Assembly: GCA_023957215.1 (NCBI GenBank)
Contig: JAMLHH010000028.1
Coordinates: 1-39,690 of the forward strand
Direction of reading: 5' to 3'
DNA length: 39,690 nt
Source: Chitinophagales bacterium
GTDB lineage: Bacteria; Bacteroidota; Bacteroidia; Chitinophagales; JADIYW01
The position numbers and the translations under genes were made by a program. This document shows positions 24,829 through 32,030 of this stretch, in pieces; within the stretch, counting starts at the first letter, position 1, and each line of letters begins with the position of its first letter. Under the pieces are notes generated by a model. The model did no database searches, was not told the DNA's origin, and saw nothing but the letters and a program-made list of their open reading frames with translations.

Positions 24829-26490
24829 TTACGCTTCACAGCTTACACATTGTACTAAATTTTGAACGGCAGTTTCTTTTGCCACGCTTTGGCTGCGTTG
24901 ATAATAAAGCGTTTTTATTCCGAGTTGCCATGCTTCTATCAGTAATCTATTGACTTCCTTTACAGGTAGATTTGACGGAATATTAATATTCAAGCTTTGA
25001 GATTGGTCAATATATTTTTGGCGAATAGATGCTTGTTGAATTATCTCCAATTGACTGATTTCCTTAAAAGTTTTAAAAACTTGTTTTTCTTTTTCTGCCA
25101 ATTCCTCCAAATGTTGCACACTTCCTTGATTGAGCATAATTGTTCTCCAAGTATCTTCATTGTCAATTCCTTTTTCTTCTAATAGCGATTTCAAATATTT
25201 ATTCTTTCGGATAAAATTCCCTTTTGACAAACCGGCTTTGAAATAATTACTACTAAAAGGTTCAATTCCCGGAGAAGTCTGTCCCAGAATTGCGGAAGAA
25301 GAAGTTGTTGGTGCAATTGCTAATAAGGTGGAATTTCTAACACCGTAATCTTTTAATAATTCAGGCTCTCCAAATATTTCAGCTAATTTTCGCGTTGCTT
25401 TATCTGCTTCGGAGCGAATATGTTTGAAAATACTATTTGTTATTTGCTTCGCTTCTAATCCTTCAAATGGAATCCTGTTTTTTTGTAAATAAGAATGCCA
25501 GCCCATCGCACCTAAACCAATAGCTCTGTGTCTTTTTGCAAAATTATGAGCTGATTTTAAATAATAATTATCTTGTGTTTTGACGATAAATTCTTGTAAG
25601 ACCGCATCTAAAAAGAAAATAGCAATTTGTACAGTGTCTGTATCTTTCCATTCATCATAAAGTTCCAAATTCATGGAAGAAAGACAACAAATAAAAGATT
25701 CTTCAAAATTAGAAGGCAACATAATTTCTGAACATAAATTGCTCGAATTAATCCTCATCGCTTTGTCTTTATAGACTTGAGGTTTATTCCGATTGACATT
25801 ATCAGAAAACAAGATATAAGGCATTCCTTTTTGTTGTCGGGATTCTAAAACTTTCGCCCACAAAGAACGCTTATCCATATCTCCATCAATCATTTCCTGC
25901 ATCCAATAATCCGGCACACAAACACCAAAGAATAGATTTTGGAGTGGACTGCCAATATCTTTAATATTCAAAAACTCCTCAATATCCGGATGGTCGATAT
26001 CCAAATAAGCCGCAAAAGCTCCTCGCCTTACACCGCCTTGTGAGATAGTATCCATTGCAGTATCAAATAACTTCATAAAAGAAACCGCACCACTGCTTTG
26101 TCCGTTATCGGTAACTGCTGTTCCTCGACCACGCAATTCACCAAAATAACCGGAAGTTCCTCCACCGATTTTGGTCTGCATAATTACCTCTCCTAATTTG
26201 TGTGTAATTCCTTCAATATAATCCGGCACATGTACATTGAAACAAGAAATCGGCAAACCACGTTCTGTTCCCATATTTGCCCAAATCGGCGAACTCAAAC
26301 TCATCCAACCATTTTCGATAATTTCAATGAATTTCTCTTTTAATTCCGGTCTATACAATTGCTTACTCGCCGCAGTTGCAATACGCTCAATTGCTCCATT
26401 CACACTTTCTCCTTTGAGTAAGTAACCTCTATTTAAAATTTGCTCACTTTCATCATTGAGCCACCATATTTCTTTTTTTATCTCGCTCAT
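24829..26490 (-). CDS. nrdA: Class I ribonucleotide reductase large (alpha) subunit, short form without ATP-cone
   Basis: This is the catalytic subunit that reduces ribonucleotides to deoxyribonucleotides together with NrdB. The redox and radical residues are in place: C83 in GLPISCFNVH, the N-C-E triad in SSNLCSEIMLP (N251, C253, E255), C268/C269 in FICCLSS for the second cysteine, the tyrosine pair in IKTLYYQRSQ, and the C-terminal shuttle CVSCEA (C548, C551). The substrate loop PTTSSSAILGQTSPGIEP is present. The protein is only 553 aa and starts almost at the helical domain, so the N-terminal ATP-cone of E. coli NrdA is missing, and with it the usual overall activity switch. Its ATG overlaps the thioesterase stop by four bases. 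It is the third gene of the B12-riboswitch-led operon. Confidence 0.95.
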   Translation of the reverse strand: MSEIKKEIWWLNDESEQILNRGYLLKGESVNGAIERIATAASKQLYRPELKEKFIEIIENGWMSLSSPIWANMGTERGLPISCFNVHVPDYIEGITHKLGEVIMQTKIGGGTSGYFGELRGRGTAVTDNGQSSGAVSFMKLFDTAMDTISQGGVRRGAFAAYLDIDHPDIEEFLNIKDIGSPLQNLFFGVCVPDYWMQEMIDGDMDKRSLWAKVLESRQQKGMPYILFSDNVNRNKPQVYKDKAMRINSSNLCSEIMLPSNFEESFICCLSSMNLELYDEWKDTDTVQIAIFFLDAVLQEFIVKTQDNYYLKSAHNFAKRHRAIGLGAMGWHSYLQKNRIPFEGLEAKQITNSIFKHIRSEADKATRKLAEIFGEPELLKDYGVRNSTLLAIAPTTSSSAILGQTSPGIEPFSSNYFKAGLSKGNFIRKNKYLKSLLEEKGIDNEDTWRTIMLNQGSVQHLEELAEKEKQVFKTFKEISQLEIIQQASIRQKYIDQSQSLNINIPSNLPVKEVNRLLIEAWQLGIKTLYYQRSQSVAKETAVQNLVQCVSCEA

Positions 26491-26885
26491 ATTATACTGG
26501 TTTTATTATTATTTTCATCTAATGCTACAAAAGTGAAAAGTCCTGAAATAGACTTCCTCTGTGGCGTATTTTGATACATTTCTTCTTGAAATAAATCTAC
26601 CTTAACTTTTAAACTTGTATTTCCTATTTCAAATACTTCCGCTACTAATTCAATAATTGTACCCGAAGGAATCGGTTCTTTAAAATCAATTTTATCAGAA
26701 GAAATAGTAACTACTTTTTTCCTACTAAATCGAGTTGCCGCAATAAAAGCTGCTTCATCCATCATATTCATAGCAGTTCCTCCAAACAGTGTATCATAAT
26801 GGTTCGTGGTATTAGGGAAAACCACTTTAAACAAACTTGTTCTGGACTGCTTCATTCGCATTTCAATATCTACATTCATCATCAC
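26487..26885 (-). CDS. Acyl-CoA thioesterase, hotdog fold (YciA/ACOT-like), inside the nrd operon
   Basis: This is a small hotdog-fold thioesterase of 132 aa that should hydrolyse an acyl-CoA. The family signature is NTTNHYDTLFGGTAMNMMDEAAFIAATRF, corresponding to N..GTLFGG..L..MDEAA in YciA and ACOT7, with D43 as the likely catalytic acid. FKEPIPSGTIIELVAEVFEIGNTSLKVKVDLFQEE follows as the second half of the fold. The gene lies between nrdB (6 bp upstream) and nrdA (four-base ATGA overlap downstream), so it must share the transcript and the B12 control of the reductase. No known link to nucleotide reduction explains it. Candidate starts are the three consecutive-region Mets at the N-terminus (MMMNVDIEMRM); exact choice is open. 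Confidence 0.88.
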   Translation of the reverse strand: MMMNVDIEMRMKQSRTSLFKVVFPNTTNHYDTLFGGTAMNMMDEAAFIAATRFSRKKVVTISSDKIDFKEPIPSGTIIELVAEVFEIGNTSLKVKVDLFQEEMYQNTPQRKSISGLFTFVALDENNNKTSII

Positions 26886-26891
26886 AATTCT

Positions 26892-27845
26892 TTAAAACAA
26901 ATCCTCTGCATGAATACTTTTATCGTGCTTCGTATAAGCTGTCGGTCTTTTAGCAAAAAAGTCATCCAATTCATTGGCAAATACATCCTCATCAAACCAT
27001 TTCATTGGCTTATATTGCTCTACTGATATATTAAATATTTTAGAAATCCCAATTTTCTGTAAAGAAGTATCTACTCTATATTTCATAAAGTTGAGCATAT
27101 CTTCTTTGGTGAAGAAATCAAGTTCCCCATTTTCATATATCCAATCCAAAAGTTCAGATTCGTATTCTATATATTTTTTCACTTCTTCCACCATTCTAAC
27201 TTTCATTTCATCTTTTAGATAACCTTCTTCTTGTAATTTATTGAGAAGATACACACCTGCATCTGCGTGATTTTGCTCATCTATAGATGTCCAAGCAATA
27301 ATATTAGAAGTATTTTTTAAATAACCTTTGAATCTTGTAAATGAAAGAATATTGGCAAATTGCGAAAACAAAGAAGAGTTTTCAATGACAATAGTAAAGA
27401 ACAATAATTTAGAAATAATATCTTTATCAGAATACAAACTATTATCTATTAATTCTAATTTTTTAGCAAAAACCGGAATGTCTAATAATTTTTCAAAATC
27501 CTGATTAAATCCTAATACTTCCAATAAACGAGCGTAAGCTTCTCCATGTCTCACTTCACATTCTGCAAAGGTAGCACCGAGATTGTTAAATTCCGGTTTA
27601 GGGAAATGCTTATATAAATCCCCCCAAAAAAGTTTGACTCCGATTTCTACTTGTGCGATACTCAACAGACTCCGCTTCACAATTTCTTGCTCCAAATCAC
27701 TCAAATTGGATTTAAAATCTTGAATATCTGCTGTAAAATCTATCTCTTTGTGTACCCAAAAAGAACTGTTCATACTATCCACAAAGTGCATCACTTCCGG
27801 ATATTCAAATGGCTTGTAATTTAGTCGTTTTTCAAATATGCCCAT
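26892..27845 (-). CDS. nrdB: Class I ribonucleotide reductase small (beta) subunit
   Basis: This is the ferritin-like radical-generating subunit of class I ribonucleotide reductase. The metal-site residues follow the R2 pattern: E67 in AQVEIGVKLFWGD (first carboxylate), E97 and H100 in AECEVRHGEAY, E155 in TIVIENSSLF, and E190 and H193 in DEQNHADAG. The radical tyrosine is present as Y104 (ExxHxxxY spacing). The C-terminal tail ends SIHAEDLF, which should dock on NrdA. At 317 aa the size is normal for the short R2 forms. It is the first gene of the operon, and its 5' leader of about 250 bases carries the cobalamin riboswitch. The order nrdB before nrdA, with a gene between, is unusual compared with nrdAB of enterics. 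Confidence 0.95.
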   Translation of the reverse strand: MGIFEKRLNYKPFEYPEVMHFVDSMNSSFWVHKEIDFTADIQDFKSNLSDLEQEIVKRSLLSIAQVEIGVKLFWGDLYKHFPKPEFNNLGATFAECEVRHGEAYARLLEVLGFNQDFEKLLDIPVFAKKLELIDNSLYSDKDIISKLLFFTIVIENSSLFSQFANILSFTRFKGYLKNTSNIIAWTSIDEQNHADAGVYLLNKLQEEGYLKDEMKVRMVEEVKKYIEYESELLDWIYENGELDFFTKEDMLNFMKYRVDTSLQKIGISKIFNISVEQYKPMKWFDEDVFANELDDFFAKRPTAYTKHDKSIHAEDLF

Positions 27846-27875
27846 TGCATTTTAATTTTAAAAAGTTAAACAATG

Positions 27876-27931
27876 GCATAAAAAAGAAAGGGGTAGAAGA
27901 AAAAATCCTCACCGAACTTCGTTTTTTATGC
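27876..27931 (-). repeat. Inverted repeat in the nrdB leader, possible riboswitch expression platform
   Basis: The 10-base arms GCATAAAAAA (27922-27931 read on the minus strand) and TTTTTTATGC (27876-27885) are perfectly complementary, separated by 36 bases. They lie between the B12 box and the nrdB start, where a riboswitch's expression platform should be. The pairing is AT-rich, so its stability and role are uncertain. Confidence 0.4.
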
Positions 27932-27949
27932 GAAAACAAAATTCAAACT

Positions 27950-28105
27950 GATTTTAGCAGGTATTCTGGCTTACGGATATATCCGATTACAGTTGCGCAA
28001 CAGCTCAGGACTTTCACCTGATTCCCCTGTTTCATTCTTTATATCAGAAAACTAAAACAGCTATTATTTCATCTCAAAGTTAATGGGAAAATTACACGGC
28101 CCCTC
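27950..28105 (-). promoter_or_regulatory. Cobalamin (B12) riboswitch upstream of the nrdB-thioesterase-nrdA operon
   Basis: Read on the minus strand, the leader contains GGGGAATCAGGTGAAAGTCC, then TGAGCTGTTGCGCAACTGTA, and closes with the B12 box AAGCCAGAATACCTGC (27957-27972). These match, in order, the conserved core of cobalamin riboswitches (GGGAA..GGTGAAA-TCC, CGCAACTGT, and AGCCAGRADACCTGC). The aptamer lies about 110 bases before the nrdB ATG. In known cases ligand binding lowers expression of the downstream genes, so the class I reductase is expected to be made when B12 is scarce. The outer P1/P2 limits are approximate. Confidence 0.93.
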
Positions 28106-28240
28106 CTTTTTCATTACTTAGTTTTAAACATCAAAAAACAATTGTTTATAACATCTTTTAGGCAGAAGGAAATTTATCATAAATCCCATATCATTTGTCT
28201 TTCTTAAAAAAAATGATTTATTTTATCTAAAATATTTTGA

Positions 28241-28729
28241 GTGGAATATATTTATATCATAGCGATAGTCGGATATTATATCTATAAAACTTATGCAAAT
28301 GCAAAAAAAGAAGAGCAAGAGCGTGCAAAAAAATTAGGGAAAACCGCTCCTACTACTCCTTCTGATCCCAAGAAAAAGAGTTTGATAGATCAAATTTTTG
28401 AAGAAATAAAAAAGTCAAGTCAAGAGCATTATCCAACTAGCCCGTCTCCTACTCATCATGCACCTCAAAATACACAAAAAAGAGTAGTGCCTGAAGCCAG
28501 AAGATCGATAGAGAAAAAAGTGCTGAAACAGAAAGTAAGTGCTGACAAAAACGTTCCACTACTTGGTCAAAAACACAAAATGTCAGTAAATATAGAACCC
28601 CTTTCTGCCACCCCTGATTATTTTAAAACTGCTGAGTCCACGAAAAAAAAGTCCAAAACTTTTGCCGGAATGAAGATGAGTCCCCGTGAAGCAATTATAG
28701 CCCAAATAATTTTAGAAAGAAAGTTTTAA
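28241..28729 (+). CDS. Hypothetical membrane-anchored protein upstream of aroE
   Basis: I do not recognise a named family. The 162 aa protein has one N-terminal membrane segment (residues 2-16, EYIYIIAIVGYYIYK), then a charged, Pro- and Lys-rich, probably disordered middle (about 20-130). It ends in a short helix SPREAIIAQIILERKF, similar to tails in other small Bacteroidota proteins found near aroE. The start is GTG at 28241, chosen because the membrane segment begins at once and no ATG is suitable. Its stop is immediately followed by the aroE ATG, so they are cotranscribed. It is divergent from the B12-controlled operon. Confidence 0.7.
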   Translation: MEYIYIIAIVGYYIYKTYANAKKEEQERAKKLGKTAPTTPSDPKKKSLIDQIFEEIKKSSQEHYPTSPSPTHHAPQNTQKRVVPEARRSIEKKVLKQKVSADKNVPLLGQKHKMSVNIEPLSATPDYFKTAESTKKKSKTFAGMKMSPREAIIAQIILERKF

Positions 28730-29470
28730 ATGCCGAAAGAAGTCAAATTAGGTCTGATAGGTTATCCACTCGGACACTCCTTTTCAAAAGGATATTTTGC
28801 AGAAAAGTTTCAAAAAGAACAGATTGAGCATCATCGTTACGATACCTATCCCATCGAGAAAATAGAACTTGTAAAAGATTTATTGAAAACTGAAAACTTA
28901 TACGGCCTCAATGTTACCATCCCTTATAAAGAAGTGGTCATTCCTTTTTTAGATGGTTTGGACAAAACTGCTCAAGAAATAGGTGCCGTCAATACGATAA
29001 AAATCAGAGAGGGTAAAACAATAGGTTATAATACGGATTGCTACGGTTTTGAGATGAGTTTTAAACCACTATTAAAAAACTATCACAAAAAAGCTTTGGT
29101 TTTGGGTACGGGTGGTGCATCTAAAGCGGTCGCTTATACACTCCAAAACTTAGAAATAGAATATCGGTATGTTTCTCGAAAACCCGCAAAAAATGTTTGG
29201 ACTTACATAGATATTACCGAAGATATTTTGCAAGAGTACAATATCATCATCAACACTACTCCTTTAGGTATGCATCCAGGTATAGATTCTAAACCTGATT
29301 TGCCTTATCATGCTTTGAATGAAAAAAATTACCTGTTTGATTTGGTTTACAATCCTGCTGTCACAGCGTTTTTACAAAAAGGCTTGAATGTAGATGCAAC
29401 CGTAAAAAATGGTTTGGAAATGTTGCATTTTCAGGCGGAGAAGGCATGGGAGATTTGGAATACTTTGTAA
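28730..29470 (+). CDS. aroE: Shikimate dehydrogenase
   Basis: This is the NADPH-dependent step from 3-dehydroshikimate to shikimate in aromatic amino acid synthesis. The substrate site is visible as GYPLGHSFSKGYF (the S..S pair), NVTIPYKEVV with catalytic K67, and GYNTDCYGF with D103. The Rossmann loop is LVLGTGGASKAVAYTL (about 124-139), and NTTPLGMHP and the C-terminal NGLEMLHFQAEKAWEIW follow. At 246 aa it is slightly shorter than E. coli AroE (272). The ATG directly follows the stop of the small membrane protein with no gap. Confidence 0.95.
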   Translation: MPKEVKLGLIGYPLGHSFSKGYFAEKFQKEQIEHHRYDTYPIEKIELVKDLLKTENLYGLNVTIPYKEVVIPFLDGLDKTAQEIGAVNTIKIREGKTIGYNTDCYGFEMSFKPLLKNYHKKALVLGTGGASKAVAYTLQNLEIEYRYVSRKPAKNVWTYIDITEDILQEYNIIINTTPLGMHPGIDSKPDLPYHALNEKNYLFDLVYNPAVTAFLQKGLNVDATVKNGLEMLHFQAEKAWEIWNTL

Positions 29471-29803
29471 AAGCAAGACTTCTATGTGCCAAAATACCAA
29501 TATATCAACTTATCGATACGGCGATGAGACATTTTCTATCCAGTTATAGCATAAAAAAATTACTTTTTTTTCTTTTTGTTTTTAAAATAGATTTACTTTT
29601 GTATATGCAAAGTTTGTATCACATCAAAACGATTGTCCAATGATATATTCTTCCCCAAGAATATTGAGCAATTTTACAAACAAATTTCACATATCTGATA
29701 GCGTACATAAAAATCTAAAACTTGGAGATTTAATAATTTTCTTGTTGGATTATCATTACAGCTACATTTGCCGATACAAAAAAATTACAAAAAATAAATA
29801 ACG
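29471..29803 (+). other. Intergenic stretch aroE-purC; hairpin and purC promoter, no convincing gene
   Basis: Nothing convincing codes here. A perfect 8-bp hairpin with a CCCC loop (ATATTCTT/AAGAATAT, 29645-29664) is present but has no T-run, so it is not a clear terminator. TACTTTTG at 29594-29601 matches the -7 element form but no supported gene follows it directly. The better promoter lies at 29741-29770 before purC. Confidence 0.6.
29741..29770 (+). promoter_or_regulatory. Promoter of the purC-purF-guaA-pyrG cluster (CTTG-N18-TACATTTG)
   Basis: TACATTTG (29763-29770) is a perfect TAnnTTTG. CTTG at 29741-29744 lies 18 bp upstream, close to the 19-bp spacing and one base off TTTG. The purC ATG follows 33 bp downstream. 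No purine riboswitch or PurR-like box was seen. Confidence 0.6.
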
Positions 29804-30520
29804 ATGGAAAAAGGAAAAATGATTTATGAGGGGAAAGCCAAACAAATGTTTGAGACCGAAAACCGCAACGAAATAATTGTCCGATTCAAGGACGATGCAA
29901 CCGCATTTAATGCTCAAAAGCGGGGGTCCTTTAAACTAAAAGGGGAAATGAATAACGCCATAACTTCTCTAATTTACGACTATTTAGGTAAAAAAGGGAT
30001 AAACACGCATTTCATCCAAAAACTGAACGAACGAGAACAATTAGTGAAGAAAGTAACTATTTTCCCCATAGAGGTAGTTGTGCGCAACTATTCCGCCGGG
30101 AGTATGGCACAACGTTTGGGGATTGAAGAAGGAATTAAATCTCCGGTTACTATTTTTGATCTTTGCTATAAGAATGATGCTTTGAACGACCCTTTGATTA
30201 ACGATTATCACGTTCTTTTTTTGGGACTCGCCACCCAAGAAGAATTAGAAGAAATTTATCAACTGGCAGAAGACATTAATATCTTATTAATAGATTTGTT
30301 TGACAAGATGAATCTTCGTTTGGTGGATTTCAAAATTGAATTAGGGAAAACTACAGACGGAAAAATAGTTTTGGCGGACGAAATTTCTCCCGACACATGT
30401 CGCCTTTGGGATAAAGACACTCTAAAAAAGCTAGATAAAGACCGATTTAGAAGAGATTTAGGAGAAATCACAGAGGCTTATGTCGAAGTCTATAAACGCT
30501 TACTGAAAGCATTAAATTAA
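29804..30520 (+). CDS. purC: Phosphoribosylaminoimidazole-succinocarboxamide synthase (SAICAR synthetase)
   Basis: This ligates aspartate to CAIR in de novo purine synthesis. Family marks are the start MIYEGKAKQMF, RFKDDATAFNAQKRGSFKLKGEMNNAIT, VVRNYSAGSMAQRLG and LADEISPDTCRLWDKDT. At 238 aa it is the short form common in Firmicutes and Proteobacteria; Bacteroidota often carry a longer form of about 310 aa, by recollection. It heads a four-gene run with purF 11 bp downstream. The length and wording suggest a possible transferred origin, to be tested by a tree. Confidence 0.96.
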   Translation: MEKGKMIYEGKAKQMFETENRNEIIVRFKDDATAFNAQKRGSFKLKGEMNNAITSLIYDYLGKKGINTHFIQKLNEREQLVKKVTIFPIEVVVRNYSAGSMAQRLGIEEGIKSPVTIFDLCYKNDALNDPLINDYHVLFLGLATQEELEEIYQLAEDINILLIDLFDKMNLRLVDFKIELGKTTDGKIVLADEISPDTCRLWDKDTLKKLDKDRFRRDLGEITEAYVEVYKRLLKALN

Positions 30521-30531
30521 TTTTATTTTCC

Positions 30532-31983
30532 ATGAAAAAGGACCTCAAGAAAGAGTATTTAACTGAGTTATCAGGAATTACTTATCAGAGGAATTGTCTA
30601 AAATCCCAAACTCCCTTTGATGCAATCAATGAAGAATGTGGTATTTTTGGTATTTATTCATCTCATCATATTGACACTTTCTCACTTTCTCAATTTGGAC
30701 TGTTCGCCCTCCAACACCGCGGACAAGAAGCATGCGGAATTTCGGTGTTAAAGGATGAGACTATTCGAAATTTCAAAGATGAAGGACTAGTTCTTGATGT
30801 TTTTAAGAATATTTCCCATCCGGAAGACTATATGGGAAACGCTACTATTGGACACACGCGCTACACCACCGCAGGAGATAAGAAAAAATACAATTTTCAA
30901 CCTTTCTTTGCCAAAAATGAGTACGATCAAATCATTCTTACGATTGCTCACAATGGCAATCTTACCAACGCCGATGAATTACGAAAAGAATTAGAGAATG
31001 AAGGTGTTGTTTTTCGAGCGACCTCAGATTCTGAAGTGATTTTAAGATTAATTCAAAAAAATTTAGACAAAGGTTTGGTTGAAGCCATCAAATTAACTAT
31101 GAATAAAATCACTGGAGCTTATTCTGTTGTAGGGCTAACGCAAGATACCTTCTTCTCATTTAGAGATTCATTTGGCATTCGCCCTCTCGTTTTAGGTGCT
31201 ATTGATAGCGAAACATTTGCTGTAGCATCAGAATCAGTGGCTTTAGACGCTATCGGTGCGCAACTCGTCAGGGATATTCTCCCCGGAGAAATTCTGTATA
31301 TCAACAGAAACACCAATGGCACAAAAAGTGAGATGCTTAATGGCGTAAGAAAAATGCGTATTTGCTCTTTTGAATATATCTATTTTGCCAGACCTGATTC
31401 TAAAATTGAGAACATTAATGTTTATGAAATCAGAGAAAAATCAGGTCAGAAAATATGGGAGCAAAACCCTGTCGAAGCCGATATGGTCATAGGTATTCCC
31501 GATTCAGGAGTACCGGCAGCAATTGGTTATTCACGTGCATCAGGCATTCCTTTCTATCCTGCTATTATCAAAAACAGGTACATTGGTAGAAGTTTCATTG
31601 TTCCTTCACAAGAAATGAGAGAACGAGTGGTAAATTTAAAACTCAATCCACTCACTTCGGCTATAAAAGAAAAACGAATAGTGGTCATTGACGACTCAAT
31701 TGTTCGCGGAACTACATCTAAAAGATTAGTTGCAATATTGCGGGAAGCAGGTGCAAAAGAGATTCATTTTCGTAGTGTTTCTCCTCCTATTATAGCTCCG
31801 TGTCATTTAGGAATTGATACTCCAACAAAAAAAGATTTAATTTCAGCTAACATGACAACAAAAGAATTAAAAGATTATTTAAAAGTAGATACGCTTGAAT
31901 TTTTAAGTATCGGAAATTTAAAAGATATTCTAGGGAGCTCTAACTATTGTTTTGGATGTTTTACAGGGAAATATCCCGTATAA
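30532..31983 (+). CDS. purF: Amidophosphoribosyltransferase
   Basis: This is the first committed step of purine synthesis, making phosphoribosylamine from PRPP and glutamine. The N-terminal nucleophile is C36 in NEECGIFGIY, so residues 1-35 would be a propeptide to be removed; the B. subtilis one has 11 residues. The glutaminase domain continues with LQHRGQEACGISV and GHTRYTTAGDKKKYNFQPF. The PRPP loop VVIDDSIVRGTTSKRLV is intact. Cysteines in MRICSFEYIYFARPDS and the tail NYCFGCFTGKYPV fit the iron-sulfur cluster ligands of the B. subtilis-type enzyme. At 483 aa the length fits. guaA follows closely and may overlap the end. Confidence 0.96.
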   Translation: MKKDLKKEYLTELSGITYQRNCLKSQTPFDAINEECGIFGIYSSHHIDTFSLSQFGLFALQHRGQEACGISVLKDETIRNFKDEGLVLDVFKNISHPEDYMGNATIGHTRYTTAGDKKKYNFQPFFAKNEYDQIILTIAHNGNLTNADELRKELENEGVVFRATSDSEVILRLIQKNLDKGLVEAIKLTMNKITGAYSVVGLTQDTFFSFRDSFGIRPLVLGAIDSETFAVASESVALDAIGAQLVRDILPGEILYINRNTNGTKSEMLNGVRKMRICSFEYIYFARPDSKIENINVYEIREKSGQKIWEQNPVEADMVIGIPDSGVPAAIGYSRASGIPFYPAIIKNRYIGRSFIVPSQEMRERVVNLKLNPLTSAIKEKRIVVIDDSIVRGTTSKRLVAILREAGAKEIHFRSVSPPIIAPCHLGIDTPTKKDLISANMTTKELKDYLKVDTLEFLSIGNLKDILGSSNYCFGCFTGKYPV

Positions 31984-32030
31984 AAGACAATATAAAGAAA
32001 TATAACAAATCACTTAAAATAGATAACAAT

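Noticed and set aside
29594..29601. TACTTTTG as a promoter of a small gene
   Set aside because: It fits the -7 form, but the only frame after it is 12 codons (MQSLYHIKTIVQ) and no TTTG lies at 19 bp; not supported.
29446..29643. 65-codon open frame overlapping the end of aroE
   Set aside because: It starts inside aroE, has low-complexity hydrophobic text and no recognisable motif; most likely chance.
29645..29664. Hairpin ATATTCTT-CCCC-AAGAATAT before purC as a terminator or riboswitch part
   Set aside because: There is no T-run and no purine aptamer core nearby; kept only as a note in the intergenic entry.
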